Origin: Devosia sp. LC5
Lineage (GTDB): Bacteria; Pseudomonadota; Alphaproteobacteria; Rhizobiales; Devosiaceae
Assembly (NCBI RefSeq): GCF_000735585.1
Contig: NZ_JNNO01000034.1
Coordinates: 186,001-250,000, forward strand
DNA length: 64,000 nucleotides
Direction of reading: 5' to 3'
Numbering within the stretch: the first letter of the stretch is position 1; each line of letters opens with the position of its first letter. Positions 45,562 to 56,508 of this stretch are shown here, one piece after another. Under the pieces are notes generated by a model, which was not told the origin of the DNA, made no database searches, and saw only the letters and a program-made list of their open reading frames with translations. The translations under genes were made by a program, and so were the position numbers.

Positions 45562-46206
45562 TCAGATCGAGGCCTTGTAGAGGCTACGCAAATGGGCCTG
45601 CGCCTTGCTGCGTGCACGCTTGGCATCGCCGCTTTCCAGAGCGTCGACGATTTCGAGGTGTTCGGTAGCATCCGGCACCAGCCGGTCAGCCAGATTGAGC
45701 GTTTCGTAAAGCCGCGTTACCATGCGCAAGCTGTGAATCATGCGGCTGAGAACCGCATTGCCGCTATAGTCGCAAACCAGCGAATGCAACTCATCGTCCG
45801 ACTGCCAATGCGCCTCCGGCAGGTAGACCGGCGCTGCCAGCAAGCTGTCAATATTCTTGCGAACCAGGGCAATTGCCGCCGCAGGCACCCGGCCGGCGCT
45901 GAGCGCTGCGGCTTCACCCTCCAGGATTTCCCTGACCTTGAGGGCCTGCAGATATTCGGCCAGGCCCACCGATCGAACCACGAACGAGCGGCCATTCCGG
46001 ACCACGAGGCCTTCCCCCTCAAGTTTTTGCAGCGCCTCGCGCAGTGGGGTCCGGGAGACGCCCAGCATATCGGCCAGGCGCGACTCCACGATAATGTCGC
46101 CACCGTGCAATTGCTGGGATTTTATCAGGTTGGAAACGGTCCCATAGACCCTGTCCGATAGCGCATCGGCGGACAATCCCCCCGCTGATCTGGCATCCGC
46201 TTGCAC
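45562..46206 (-). CDS. GntR-family (FCD-type) transcriptional regulator
   Basis: The start is GTG 46206, 6 bp after GGAG. The 214-aa product has a winged helix with RLADMLGVSRTPLREALQKL and EGEGLVVRNGRS and a C-terminal FCD domain with SDDELHSLVCDYSGNAVL. It converges directly on the fused oxidoreductase gene (no gap), closing the amino-acid locus, and is the obvious candidate regulator. Its own upstream region has CTTATACAATATGCATGC (about 46242-46261). This shares ATTGTAT/GCAT elements with the region before the M20-like gene. Confidence 0.87.
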   Translation of the reverse strand: MQADARSAGGLSADALSDRVYGTVSNLIKSQQLHGGDIIVESRLADMLGVSRTPLREALQKLEGEGLVVRNGRSFVVRSVGLAEYLQALKVREILEGEAAALSAGRVPAAAIALVRKNIDSLLAAPVYLPEAHWQSDDELHSLVCDYSGNAVLSRMIHSLRMVTRLYETLNLADRLVPDATEHLEIVDALESGDAKRARSKAQAHLRSLYKASI

Positions 46207-46301
46207 TGCTCACTCCAACTTGCGACTCATACTGCCGCATATCTTATACAATATGCATGCGAAGTGCGGCCGTGAAGTTTCGTGCCGCGAGGTCGGCCTG
46301 A

Positions 46302-46862
46302 TCAAACGTTTCTATGGAGATATCGGGCGGTGCGCCAGCGTGATGTCAGCACGAACAACGCTGCCGCGGTCGCCCCGAACATGCCGAGCCGCACCAATTG
46401 CCGTGCGACATCGATTTCGGCGGCAAACCAGAAGTTCGCCAGCAGCCAATAGGCGGCAAGCTGGTACAGAACCGCGACGCCGAAAAAGCCCAACACCGCC
46501 CGCCGGTCCAGCCAGCATGCGCATAGGCATAGTCCTGCAAAGAACCAAAAATGCATGTCCTGATAGAGCTGCAGGCCCTCGGGACGGAGCGGCAGGCTCG
46601 TTATGGTCAGCAGCGCGATCTGCGCGGCCAGCGCCATGCTGGAAACCACCGGAACGGCGCCACTTTCCCGCCGCCAGCGCCAGTAAAAGGTCGGCAAGGC
46701 AGCCACAACAAGGCCGCCTGCCAGCATGAAGAGTGGCGGCAGCGGGCCCCCCAGCCGCCAATTCAGGCCAGCCAGCAGCACAGGAATGACCCACAGCACG
46801 GCGATGAAAACACTTTCAAGCCGCCGGTGCCGCAAACCCGGTTCTGTCGTGTTCAAAGTCAT
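46302..46862 (-). CDS. Small polytopic membrane protein, chemoreceptor-like membrane region
   Basis: This 186-aa protein has about six hydrophobic segments and no soluble domain. The block LQLYQDMHFWFFAGLCLCAC resembles the DxHFxFFA pattern in the integral membrane sensor region of some chemoreceptors and signalling proteins, but no HAMP, MCP or GGDEF part follows. It may be a truncated signalling protein or a standalone sensor. It lies 25 bp after the broken GGDEF/EAL gene on the same strand, so the two were probably co-transcribed. Confidence 0.6.
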   Translation of the reverse strand: MTLNTTEPGLRHRRLESVFIAVLWVIPVLLAGLNWRLGGPLPPLFMLAGGLVVAALPTFYWRWRRESGAVPVVSSMALAAQIALLTITSLPLRPEGLQLYQDMHFWFFAGLCLCACWLDRRAVLGFFGVAVLYQLAAYWLLANFWFAAEIDVARQLVRLGMFGATAAALFVLTSRWRTARYLHRNV

Positions 46863-46887
46863 GCAGATATTCCCAGGTCAGGTGCAA

Positions 46888-48971
46888 TCAGGCCGAACGA
46901 GCGATCAGGTTCATTTCTATATTCTCGGGGCGGACGACCACGACGGCTTGTTCCGCCATGTTCTGCCCGATGAGCGTCAGCTGGCCGCTGGTGACGATCT
47001 GCTGCAGCGGTTCGGGCCGGCCCAATAGATAGCCTTGCGCCTCATCGCACCCTTCAGTCGTCAGCAATGCCAGTTGGCCATGCGTCTCGATACCTTCGGC
47101 CAGGACCGGAATTTCGAGGCTTTTGCCCAGCGCCAGCACGGCGCGAATAATGGCCTTGGCCTGGGGGCTCGATTCAACCTCGCTCATGAACGAGCGATCG
47201 AGCTTGATCTTGTCGAAGGGGAAGGCACGCAGCGTATCGAGCGAGGAATAGCCGGTGCCGAAGTCATCGAGCGCAATGCTCACGCCCAATTCCTTGATCT
47301 GGCGCAGCATATGCAGCGAGCGCTCCTTGTCGGCAAAGATCGTCGACTCGGTCAGTTCCAGCTCCAGCCGGTCTGGCGGCAGCCCGGTTTCGCGTAGCAC
47401 GTCCATGACCAGCTTGGGCAGGTCGGTATGGGCAAACTGCACCGTAGGGCGGCTCCCAGGATGCGGCTTTGGCACAGGCGGTGCGCAACACCCATTCGCC
47501 CATCTGCAAGATAAGCCCGTTTTCCTCGGCCAGCGGGATGAACTCGGCCGGCGGAATATAGCCTCGTTGCGAATGCCCCCAGCGCAGCAAAGCCTCGTAG
47601 CCGCGGATTTCGCCAGTCGAAAGCGAGGTCTGCACCTGATAGTGCACGTCGAGCTGGTTAGTTTCGAGCGCCTCGCGCAATTCGTCCGCCAGATTGCGGC
47701 GGGCCCTGACCATCTCGTCCATGGACCGCTCGTAAAAGCAGGCGGCGCGGGCGATATCGGCCTTGGCGCGATACATGGCGAGATCGGCATTGTTGATCAG
47801 CGTTTCCTTGTCGCCCGCATTGTCGGGATAGATGGCTACGCCCATGCTGGCGCCGGGAATGATCTCGAAATCATCGAGACGAATGGGCTTGAACAAGAGC
47901 CGTTTCGAGCCGCGCTAGGAAATCGGCCAACCGGTCCGCCCCCTGCATGCGATAGGTCGCCGCAAATTCATCGCCGCCGAGCCGGGCCACAAATTCCCCC
48001 ACGCCCAGCAGCTTGTTCATGCGCCGCGCCAGCACCTGCAGGACTTCGTCGCCGGTCGCATGGCCGCGCAGATCGTTGATCTCCTTGAACCGATCCAGAT
48101 CGATGCCGATCAAGGCGAGCTTGCCGCCGGTCTCGTCCGCCAGATCGAGTTCGTGGTCCAGGTGGTCATTGAAGCTGGCCCGGTTCGGCAGGCCGGTAAG
48201 GCTATCGCTCATCGCCATGTGGCGCAGTTGTTCATAGGATTGAGCACGCATGCTGTCATCGATCAGATAGCTGGCGGCGCCCGCCCCCAGAATGACCAGC
48301 GCGACACCCGCCACGGCCAGCGCCAGCGCCTGCAGGGCGGACGGATTGGAGAATGAGCCGTCGATCAGCATTGGCGAAACCTGGAACGCCGTCATGCCGG
48401 TGAAATGCAGGCTGACAATTGCCAGCACCAGCACACCCGTTGCCAGATATTTGTCCGCCCAGAACACGCGGCGTATCGCCAGCTGCAGTGCCAGCGCGGA
48501 AAACACCACCGACAGCACGATCGAGACCACCAGATAGCCCATGTCCCACGACACCAGACCCTGCACGCGATAGGCCATCATGCCGGTATAATGCATCGCA
48601 ACAATGGCCAGCCCGACAACCGCACCGCCCAGTGCCGGCGCCAGGCGCGTCAAACCGCTTGCCGCGAGGATAAAACCCAGCTGCACGCCAAACATGGCGG
48701 TCAGCAGTGACACAATGGTCATGACCGGATCAAAACCTACCGGCGCGCCTGGATCATAGGCGAGCATGGCGATGAAATGGGTGCACCAGATCGCCGAACC
48801 CGACGCCACCGCGGTCAGGAAGTGCCAACCGGCCCGCTGCAGACCGGTCGTATTGGCAGCGCGATTGAACAGGCGAATAGTGGCTGAAGAGCCGGCCAGG
48901 CAGACCAGGGCAGCGACGGCCACCAACCAGATATTGTGCTCATACAATACGCAGCCCAGCACAGTCATCAT
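46888..48971 (-). pseudogene. MHYT-GGDEF-EAL cyclic-di-GMP protein broken by two frame changes
   Basis: Read from ATG 48971, the first frame encodes an MHYT membrane sensor (HFIAMLAYD, MHYTGMMAY, LHFTGMTAF) and a GGDEF domain with RLGGDEFAA. It stops near 47871 just after ALVQAHSSR. A one-base shift near 47893 restores FKPIRLDDFEIIPGASMGVA and the EAL start (YEALLRWGHSQRG). Near 47455-47475 a second change, with loss of the VNLS segment expected after AASWE, is needed to reach VQFAHTDLPKLV, ELTES, DDFGTGYSSLD and AEGIET. The gene would have made and degraded cyclic-di-GMP; its EAL part lacks the conserved Asn region. Assembly error is possible for the first shift, less so for the second. Confidence 0.8.
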
Positions 48972-49287
48972 GGTCGTTTGAACTTTCGACGATCTTTCGC
49001 CGGCACAGGTTGGCGTACGTACGCCTTATTCCGAGACCATTGAAAATTGATGAAGGAAGTCATGTATTTCTGAGTTGCTGCATCGGCTATCGATGAAGAC
49101 ACGCGCCGCGGAAGCGGCGGCCAAACGATGGGGCGGCCGATGCCGACAGGTTCCTACTCCGCGGGCAAGCGAAGCCCAGACGTGAGAACAAAATGGGGGA
49201 GCTAGGGCTTAGTGGCTTGCACTTTGGTGAAAGCCAGTTAAGTACGCTTAAACAGAACAGAGACGACCGTACAGAGTAGCGACGACG
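48972..49287. other. Divergent intergenic region between the MHYT gene and manB
   Basis: 316 bp with no convincing gene. Contains a perfect 14-bp palindrome (49012-49025), and probably promoters for both flanking genes. No clear Shine-Dalgarno site precedes the manB GTG. Confidence 0.5.
49012..49025. promoter_or_regulatory. Perfect 14-bp palindrome, candidate operator
   Basis: GGCGTACGTACGCC is a perfect palindrome about 40 bp upstream of the MHYT-GGDEF-EAL start and 260 bp from manB. Its symmetry suits a dimeric regulator; none is adjacent. Role inferred. Confidence 0.5.
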
Positions 49288-50703
49288 GTGATAACCAGCC
49301 TCAAGTTTGGAACCAGCGGCCTTCGTGGTCTCGCAGTAGATCTCGTGGGCGACGCGGCGCAGCGTTACACGACGGCGTTCCTGAATTATCTGTCGCAGGA
49401 CGATGCGCCCGTAAGTTCGCTCTATCTGGGGCGCGACCTGCGCGTCAGCAGCGCCGCGATAGTGGCGGATTGTGCCGCGGCTGCTGCTGCCATGGGTCTG
49501 CGCGTGGTGGATTGCGGCGAACTGCCAGCGCCGGCGCTGGCTTTCCACGCCATGGCGGCCGGTGCGCCCAGTATCATGGTCACCGGCAGCCACATCCCGG
49601 CAGACCGCAATGGTCTCAAGTTCTTCCGCGCGAGCGGCGAGATCAGCAAGGCCGACGAAGCGGGAATCTTGGCCCAACTGGGTGAAGGCGCCGAGGCTGA
49701 CGATGCTGTTCAAGCAGTCGATGAAAGCGCGCTGGCCATGTCTGGCTATCTCGACCGTTATCGCGGCGTGCTGGCCGCCGATGCGCTTAAGGACTGGCGC
49801 ATTGGCGTCTATGAACATTCGAGCGTCAGTCGCCAGGCACTGGCCGAGGTCTTTGCCGGTTATGGAGCGCAGATTGTTCCGCTTGGCCGCGCCCCCGGCT
49901 TTGTGGCGATCGATACCGAAGCCTTCGGCGACGCGGTGTTTGCGCCGCTCGTGGGTTGGATCAAAGAGTATGACCTCGATGCCATCATTTCCACCGATGG
50001 CGATGCCGATCGCCCCCTGCTAATGGATGAGCAAGGACAGTTTGTCCGCGGCGATGTGCTGGGACTGTTGGCGGCGCGGTTTTTTGGCGCCGACACGGTG
50101 GTCACCCCCGTCACTTCCAATACGGCCATCGAAGCGACGGGTTATTTTGCCTCGGTGGAGCGGACCCGTGTCGGATCGCCGTTCGTAATTGCGGGCATGG
50201 AGGCGGCCATTGCCAAGGGCGCGCGCTGCGTCTTCGGCTTCGAGGCTAATGGCGGCACGCTTTTGGGTACCGCGCTGAACCTGCATAATACAGACGTGCC
50301 TGCCTTGATGACCAGGGATGCGATCCTGCCGCTGATCGGAGTATTCGGTCGGGCGGCGGCGGAAGGGGGCACCATTTCGGCATTGGTGGCGGCGCTGCCG
50401 CTGCGCGTGGCGCTGAGCGATAGGCTGGAGAACTTCTCTGCCGAAAACAGTAGCACCCTACTCGACGACCTCTCGACGCCCGCAGGGGCAGCGGCCCATT
50501 TTGGTGCGCGGGGCAGCATCGTCCGCTCGGCCGCCATTGATGGCCTGCAGGTGTTCCTCGACGATGGCACGATGATCCACTATCGCGCCTCAGGGAATGC
50601 GCCCGAATTGCGCTGCTATGTTGAAGCCGATTCTGCCGCCCAGGCGGAGGATGCGTTGCGCTGGGGCCTGGCCGCGGCCAAAATGGCTGCGATTTCGGGC
50701 TAA
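49288..50703 (+). CDS. manB: Phosphomannomutase / phosphoglucomutase
   Basis: This 471-aa phosphohexomutase converts mannose-6-phosphate to mannose-1-phosphate. Features: N-terminal KFGTSGLRG, phosphoserine loop VTGSHIPADRNG, metal loop STDGDADRPL, sugar-binding GFEANGG and the phosphate-binding RASGNAPELR near the C-terminus. The start is GTG 49288 with no strong ribosome site. Followed by manC in a GDP-mannose pathway, which makes mannomutase the more likely specificity. It is the first gene of the polysaccharide locus. Confidence 0.88.
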   Translation: MITSLKFGTSGLRGLAVDLVGDAAQRYTTAFLNYLSQDDAPVSSLYLGRDLRVSSAAIVADCAAAAAAMGLRVVDCGELPAPALAFHAMAAGAPSIMVTGSHIPADRNGLKFFRASGEISKADEAGILAQLGEGAEADDAVQAVDESALAMSGYLDRYRGVLAADALKDWRIGVYEHSSVSRQALAEVFAGYGAQIVPLGRAPGFVAIDTEAFGDAVFAPLVGWIKEYDLDAIISTDGDADRPLLMDEQGQFVRGDVLGLLAARFFGADTVVTPVTSNTAIEATGYFASVERTRVGSPFVIAGMEAAIAKGARCVFGFEANGGTLLGTALNLHNTDVPALMTRDAILPLIGVFGRAAAEGGTISALVAALPLRVALSDRLENFSAENSSTLLDDLSTPAGAAAHFGARGSIVRSAAIDGLQVFLDDGTMIHYRASGNAPELRCYVEADSAAQAEDALRWGLAAAKMAAISG

Positions 50704-50751
50704 GCGGCCACAGTTCCTTTCGATTTTTCACCCCCTATGGCCGAGGCCTTC

Positions 50752-52179
50752 ATGACCAGTAAAATCGTTCCCGTCATTCTCGCCGGTGGTCAGGGTACCC
50801 GCCTGTGGCCGATGTCTCGAGCGGCGCGGCCCAAGCAGTTCATCGACTTGATGGGCGATCGCTCGCTCTACCAGCAGACGCTAGAACGTCTTGCCGGCTC
50901 AGACCGTTACGCGGCGCCGATTGTATTGACCAACACTGATTACCGCTTCGTGGTGGCCGAACAGGCGCAGGAGACCGGCATCGCGTTAGGCGCCATCCTG
51001 CTCGAGCCGGTGGCGCGCAATACCGCTGTGGCCATCGCCGCAGCGGCCTATCACGCACTGGACAAGGACCCTGAGGCGGTCCTGCATATCCTGGCATCCG
51101 ACCATGCGATCACCGCGGACGCCGCCTATTATGGCGCGATCGACAATGCCGAGGCGGCAGCAAGGGCAGGGTGGCTGGTGACCTTTGGCATCGTGCCAAC
51201 ACGCCCCGATACCGGCTATGGCTACATCGCGGTAGGTGCGGCGCTGCCTGACGGCGCCAATCAGGTTGGCCGCTTTGTCGAAAAGCCCGATCTAGCGACG
51301 GCCGAGCGGCTCCTGGCAGAGGGGGGGTATGTCTGGAATTCGGGCATGTTCATGATCGCCGCCAAGACGTTCATCGCCGAATGCGAAGCGCTGGCCCCCG
51401 ATACGGCTGCCGCGGCGCGCCAGGCGGTCGACCTAGCCAAGTCCGATCTCGACTTCGTGCGGCTGGACCCCGAGGCGTTCGGCGCCGCGCCGAGCACTTC
51501 AGTCGATTACGCCATCTTTGAAAAGACCGCCAAGGCCGTGGTGCTGCCAGTGACCTTCACCTGGTCCGATCTGGGGTCGTGGGATGCGGTATGGAGCGCC
51601 AACGCGCCCGACGCTAACGGCAATGTGGTGCTCGGCTCGGCGCTGCTTTCCAGCTCCAGCAATACCCTGGTGATGACCGACGGTGCCCATGTAGTGGTCG
51701 AAGGGCTGAACGACATTGCCATCATTGCTAGCCAGGACGCAATTTTTGTCGGCCGCCTGTCGGAGGCGCAGCGGGTCGGGGCGCTGGTCAAGCAGCTCAA
51801 GGCCGATCCGGCGACGCAGGTGTTGACCGAGACGCACAAGACCGCCTATCGCCCTTGGGGCGGTTATTCGTCCGTGCTGATGGCCGACCGTTTTCAGGTC
51901 AAGCGCCTCTTCGTCAAGCCAGGCAAGAAGCTGTCGCTGCAGAAGCACTTCCATCGCTCCGAGCACTGGGTGGTGGTCAAGGGTACCGCCGAGGTGACGA
52001 TTGATGGGCAGATATCGGTGTTGACCGAGAATCAGTCCATCTACCTGCCGCTGGGCTGCACGCACCGCCTCGCCAATCCGGGCAAGATCGAGCTCGAACT
52101 CATCGAAGTGCAGACCGGCTCCTATCTGGGCGAGGACGATATCGTGCGCACCGAAGACGATTTCGGCCGGGCGGGGTAA
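50752..52179 (+). CDS. manC: Mannose-1-phosphate guanylyltransferase / mannose-6-phosphate isomerase
   Basis: GAGG at 50743-50746 favours ATG 50752 over ATG 50737. The bifunctional enzyme has an N-terminal nucleotidyltransferase, VPVILAGGQGTRLWPMSRAA with PKQFIDLMG, the FVEKPDLATA block, and a C-terminal cupin isomerase domain with AYRPWGGYSSV and QKHFHRSEHW. It makes GDP-mannose from mannose-1-phosphate and GTP, and can supply mannose-6-phosphate from fructose-6-phosphate. It works with ManB to feed Gmd and Rmd. Confidence 0.93.
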   Translation: MTSKIVPVILAGGQGTRLWPMSRAARPKQFIDLMGDRSLYQQTLERLAGSDRYAAPIVLTNTDYRFVVAEQAQETGIALGAILLEPVARNTAVAIAAAAYHALDKDPEAVLHILASDHAITADAAYYGAIDNAEAAARAGWLVTFGIVPTRPDTGYGYIAVGAALPDGANQVGRFVEKPDLATAERLLAEGGYVWNSGMFMIAAKTFIAECEALAPDTAAAARQAVDLAKSDLDFVRLDPEAFGAAPSTSVDYAIFEKTAKAVVLPVTFTWSDLGSWDAVWSANAPDANGNVVLGSALLSSSSNTLVMTDGAHVVVEGLNDIAIIASQDAIFVGRLSEAQRVGALVKQLKADPATQVLTETHKTAYRPWGGYSSVLMADRFQVKRLFVKPGKKLSLQKHFHRSEHWVVVKGTAEVTIDGQISVLTENQSIYLPLGCTHRLANPGKIELELIEVQTGSYLGEDDIVRTEDDFGRAG

Positions 52180-53484
<1,305 letters not shown>

Positions 53485-53500
53485 TTGAGTGAGTAGCCTC

Positions 53501-54472
53501 ATGCGCGTTCTCATAACCGGCGGGGCCGGGTTTGTTGGAACACATGCGGTCAGGCTACTGCAAGAGCGCTACGGCTCACAGCTGCGACTCGCTTCTACTT
53601 CCAAATCGGCCCACTCGGTGCCTTTGCCGGATGGGTGCGAGCGGCGCATTCTCGACATTACCGATGCGCAGTCGGTTCTCGATACGATCGAGAGCTGGCA
53701 GCCTACTCATATCCTGCACCTGGCCGGCATTGCGGCGCCAATAGCAGCCAGTACGCAGCCGGACGAAGCCTGGCGGGTTCATGTTTTTGGCGCGCGCAAT
53801 CTGGGGCGGGCCATTCTCGAAAAGGCGCCTCATTGCACGTTGCTTCACGTCGGCTCGGGTTTGATCTATGGCGGCTCCGCGCGCTCAAGTCTGGCGCTGG
53901 ATGAAAACGCCGTTCTCGATCCGCTCGATGAATACGGAGTGACCAAGGCGGCGGCCGATTTGGCGATGGGGGTGCTTGCGGCAAAGGGCCTCAAGGTCAT
54001 CCGATTGCGACCGTTCAACCACACCGGGCCAGGTCAGAGCGAAGACTTCGTTGTGCCCGCATTTGCAATGCAGATCGCTCGCATAGAAGCGGGGCTTATG
54101 AAGCCCGTCCTGCGCGTGGGTAACCTCGAGGCTGAACGGGATTTTCTGGATGTGCGCGACGTTGTGGGGGCCTATCTCTGCGCCATTGATCGTTCACCTG
54201 CCATCGCGCCCGGCTCGATTTACAATATTGCTTCTGGAGAGCCCCGCCGCATTTCGGATATCTTGGAAACGATGCTGTCGCTCAGTTCAGCCGCCATCGC
54301 GGTAGAACGCGACGAGGCGCGCATGAGACCAAGCGATATCCCGAGGGTCATCGGAAATTCCAGCAAGGCTCACGCTGAATTGGGATGGTCAGCCCGCCAT
54401 TCTTTCGCCCAAACACTGCAGCAAGTGCTTGACGATTGCCGGCGACAAATCGGCAACCCCTTCCCGACATGA
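53501..54472 (+). CDS. rmd: GDP-4-keto-6-deoxy-D-mannose reductase-like epimerase/dehydratase family enzyme
   Basis: The start is taken as ATG 53501 (MRVLITGGAGFVGTHAVRLL); GTG 53489 is in frame. The 323-aa extended SDR has GGAGFVGTHA, LIYGG, the YGVTK catalytic pair, and PFNHTGPGQSEDFVVPAFA, a block shared with Rmd enzymes. Next to gmd, it most likely reduces GDP-4-keto-6-deoxy-mannose to GDP-D-rhamnose, the donor for A-band-like polysaccharides. GDP-fucose or GDP-talose type reductases are less likely from these motifs. Confidence 0.83.
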   Translation: MRVLITGGAGFVGTHAVRLLQERYGSQLRLASTSKSAHSVPLPDGCERRILDITDAQSVLDTIESWQPTHILHLAGIAAPIAASTQPDEAWRVHVFGARNLGRAILEKAPHCTLLHVGSGLIYGGSARSSLALDENAVLDPLDEYGVTKAAADLAMGVLAAKGLKVIRLRPFNHTGPGQSEDFVVPAFAMQIARIEAGLMKPVLRVGNLEAERDFLDVRDVVGAYLCAIDRSPAIAPGSIYNIASGEPRRISDILETMLSLSSAAIAVERDEARMRPSDIPRVIGNSSKAHAELGWSARHSFAQTLQQVLDDCRRQIGNPFPT

Positions 54473-54484
54473 AAGTGTAAGCAG

Positions 54485-55270
54485 ATGCTTATGGCAGTCT
54501 GGCGATATCGAAATTTTATTCTCGCATCGATATTCGGTGAGCTCAAAGGGCGCTTCGCGCGCTCGCGCTTGGGCCTCTTTTGGTCGATTCTTCACCCACT
54601 GGCCCAGGCGGCAATCTTTGCGCTGGTGCTGGCCGAAGTTCTCGGCGCAAAACTGCCGGGCATCGAGGACAAAGCGGCCTATCCGATTTATCTGCTCGCC
54701 GGCATGGCGGCATGGGCCTTGTTCACCGAGATCCTAACGCGCTGTATAACCGTCTTTGTCGATTATGGCGCAACGCTCAAGAAAATCGCCTTCCCCAGAA
54801 TATGCCTGCCCGTTATCGTCTGGGGCGGGGCTCTTCTCAACCATGTGCTCTTGCTCCTGGCGATCATGGTTGTGTTCATGTTTATGGGGCATCCGCCAGG
54901 CTTGGCCTGGTTCGCGGTGCCGGTCGGGATCGTGCTTATCTCTCTGTTCGCTTTTGGGCTCGGCTTGACGCTTGGGCTGTTCAATGTGTTCGTACGGGAT
55001 ATTGGCCAGGTAATGACTGTGGTTATCCAGCTGTGGTTCTGGCTCACCCCGGTCGTTTATCCACTCCAGATCGTGCCTGAGCACCTGATGTGGCTAACCC
55101 ATCTCAATCCGATGGTCGCCTTGGTCGGCATCTACCAAAATGCCCTGTTGCTTGATCAATGGCCCGACTTCATGCCGCTCATCATTCCCGCCGCTTTGGC
55201 GTTGGGGTTGGCGGGCATGGCTTTCGTCGTGTTCCGGCGCGGCAGCGCCGAATTGGTGGACGCGCTATGA
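54485..55270 (+). CDS. wzm: ABC-2 type polysaccharide exporter permease (Wzm)
   Basis: This 261-aa inner-membrane protein has six hydrophobic segments. Family signatures are FILASIFGELKGRFARSRLG near the N-terminus, LFWSILHPLAQAAIFALVLA, and WFWLTPVVYP. It exports finished O-polysaccharide on undecaprenyl diphosphate with Wzt. The start is ATG 54485 (or ATG 54491). It overlaps wzt by 4 bp. Confidence 0.9.
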   Translation: MLMAVWRYRNFILASIFGELKGRFARSRLGLFWSILHPLAQAAIFALVLAEVLGAKLPGIEDKAAYPIYLLAGMAAWALFTEILTRCITVFVDYGATLKKIAFPRICLPVIVWGGALLNHVLLLLAIMVVFMFMGHPPGLAWFAVPVGIVLISLFAFGLGLTLGLFNVFVRDIGQVMTVVIQLWFWLTPVVYPLQIVPEHLMWLTHLNPMVALVGIYQNALLLDQWPDFMPLIIPAALALGLAGMAFVVFRRGSAELVDAL

Positions 55271-56508
55271 CACAGACCATTCTTGCAGTTGAGGGCGTTG
55301 GCAAGCGCTATACGAAATATGCATCCAATCTGGGCCGCTTTGCCAATTGGTTCGGAGCCTCGATCAAGCCCGAAAGCGAGGCTTGGGTATTGCACGATAT
55401 CAACTTTGCGCTCGAAAGGGGCCAGAGCCTGGCACTGATCGGGGCAAACGGTGCGGGCAAGAGCACATTGCTCAAAATCATTACCGGTACCGTGCGGCCC
55501 AGTGTGGGCCGAGTGACGTTGAATGGGCGCGTCAGCGCCATTCTGGAATTGGGGCTTGGCTTCAATCCAGAGTTTACCGGGCGTGACAACATCTACCAGG
55601 CGGGCGGCCTCATGGGCTTCTCGCACGAGCAATTGAGCCAGCTGATGCCCGAGATCGAGGCATTCTCCGAGCTTGCCGAGTATTTCGACCAGCCCCTGCG
55701 GGTTTATTCCTCCGGCATGCACGCGCGGCTGGCATTCTCGCTGGCGACCGCGGTCAGGCCCGACGTGCTGATCGTCGACGAGGTCCTGTCGGTGGGCGAC
55801 AGCTACTTCCAGCACAAGAGCTTTGATAAGATTCGCCAGTTCAAGGAGCAGGGAACGGCCATCCTGTTTGTGTCTCACAGCATGGGGGATGTGCGCGCAT
55901 TATGCGACCGCGTGTTGCTCATCGAAAAAGGCACAGTCCTCAAAGACGGCGAGCCCGACATAGTGATCGACTACTATAACGCCATGATAGCCGAGAGGGA
56001 AAACGCTCGGTTGACCATCGAGCAAGGCAGAACCAAAGAAGGCTGGTCCTATACACGCTCGGGCACCTACGAAATCACCAGCGAAACACTGGAACTCCTG
56101 GACGCAGACACCAGAGAGCCTGTTGCGGTGGCTCGTGTGGGCCAGGAGCTTGTTTTGCGTCTCGTAGCGAGGGCGGGGGCTGATCTGGGCCAACTCGTTC
56201 TCGGATATATGCTACGAGATCGCACCGGACACGTCGTTTGGGGAACCAATACCTGGCATACCGGGCAGGCCTTGAAAGACATTGAAAATGGGGAAACGGT
56301 CGCGTTCGAACTAAATTTTACCTGCTCGCTTGGCCCTGGATCTTACTCTTTTAGTCCGGCCCTAGTCAGTTCGGATACCCATTTAGAAAACAACTATGAA
56401 TGGCAAGATAACGCTCTTGTTTTTGATGTTATCAATGCAGATGAAAAATACTTCATCGGAACGAATTTCTTGCCGTCAATATTCAACATTGACCGGAGCG
56501 GTCAGTGA
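55267..56508 (+). CDS. wzt: Polysaccharide exporter ATPase with C-terminal sugar-binding domain (Wzt)
   Basis: The start is ATG 55267, overlapping wzm. The 413-aa product has Walker A GANGAGKST, the Wzt-type RVSAILELGLGFNPEFTGRD, a degenerate signature VYSSGMHARLAFS, Walker B LIVDEVLSVGD and H-loop FVSHSMGD. About 165 further residues form a beta-rich Wzt C-terminal domain (FNPEFTG-type ATPases with this tail recognise the chain's non-reducing end). So export probably depends on a terminal modification such as methylation. The FkbM methyltransferase gene follows with a 4-bp overlap. Confidence 0.9.
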   Translation: MTQTILAVEGVGKRYTKYASNLGRFANWFGASIKPESEAWVLHDINFALERGQSLALIGANGAGKSTLLKIITGTVRPSVGRVTLNGRVSAILELGLGFNPEFTGRDNIYQAGGLMGFSHEQLSQLMPEIEAFSELAEYFDQPLRVYSSGMHARLAFSLATAVRPDVLIVDEVLSVGDSYFQHKSFDKIRQFKEQGTAILFVSHSMGDVRALCDRVLLIEKGTVLKDGEPDIVIDYYNAMIAERENARLTIEQGRTKEGWSYTRSGTYEITSETLELLDADTREPVAVARVGQELVLRLVARAGADLGQLVLGYMLRDRTGHVVWGTNTWHTGQALKDIENGETVAFELNFTCSLGPGSYSFSPALVSSDTHLENNYEWQDNALVFDVINADEKYFIGTNFLPSIFNIDRSGQ

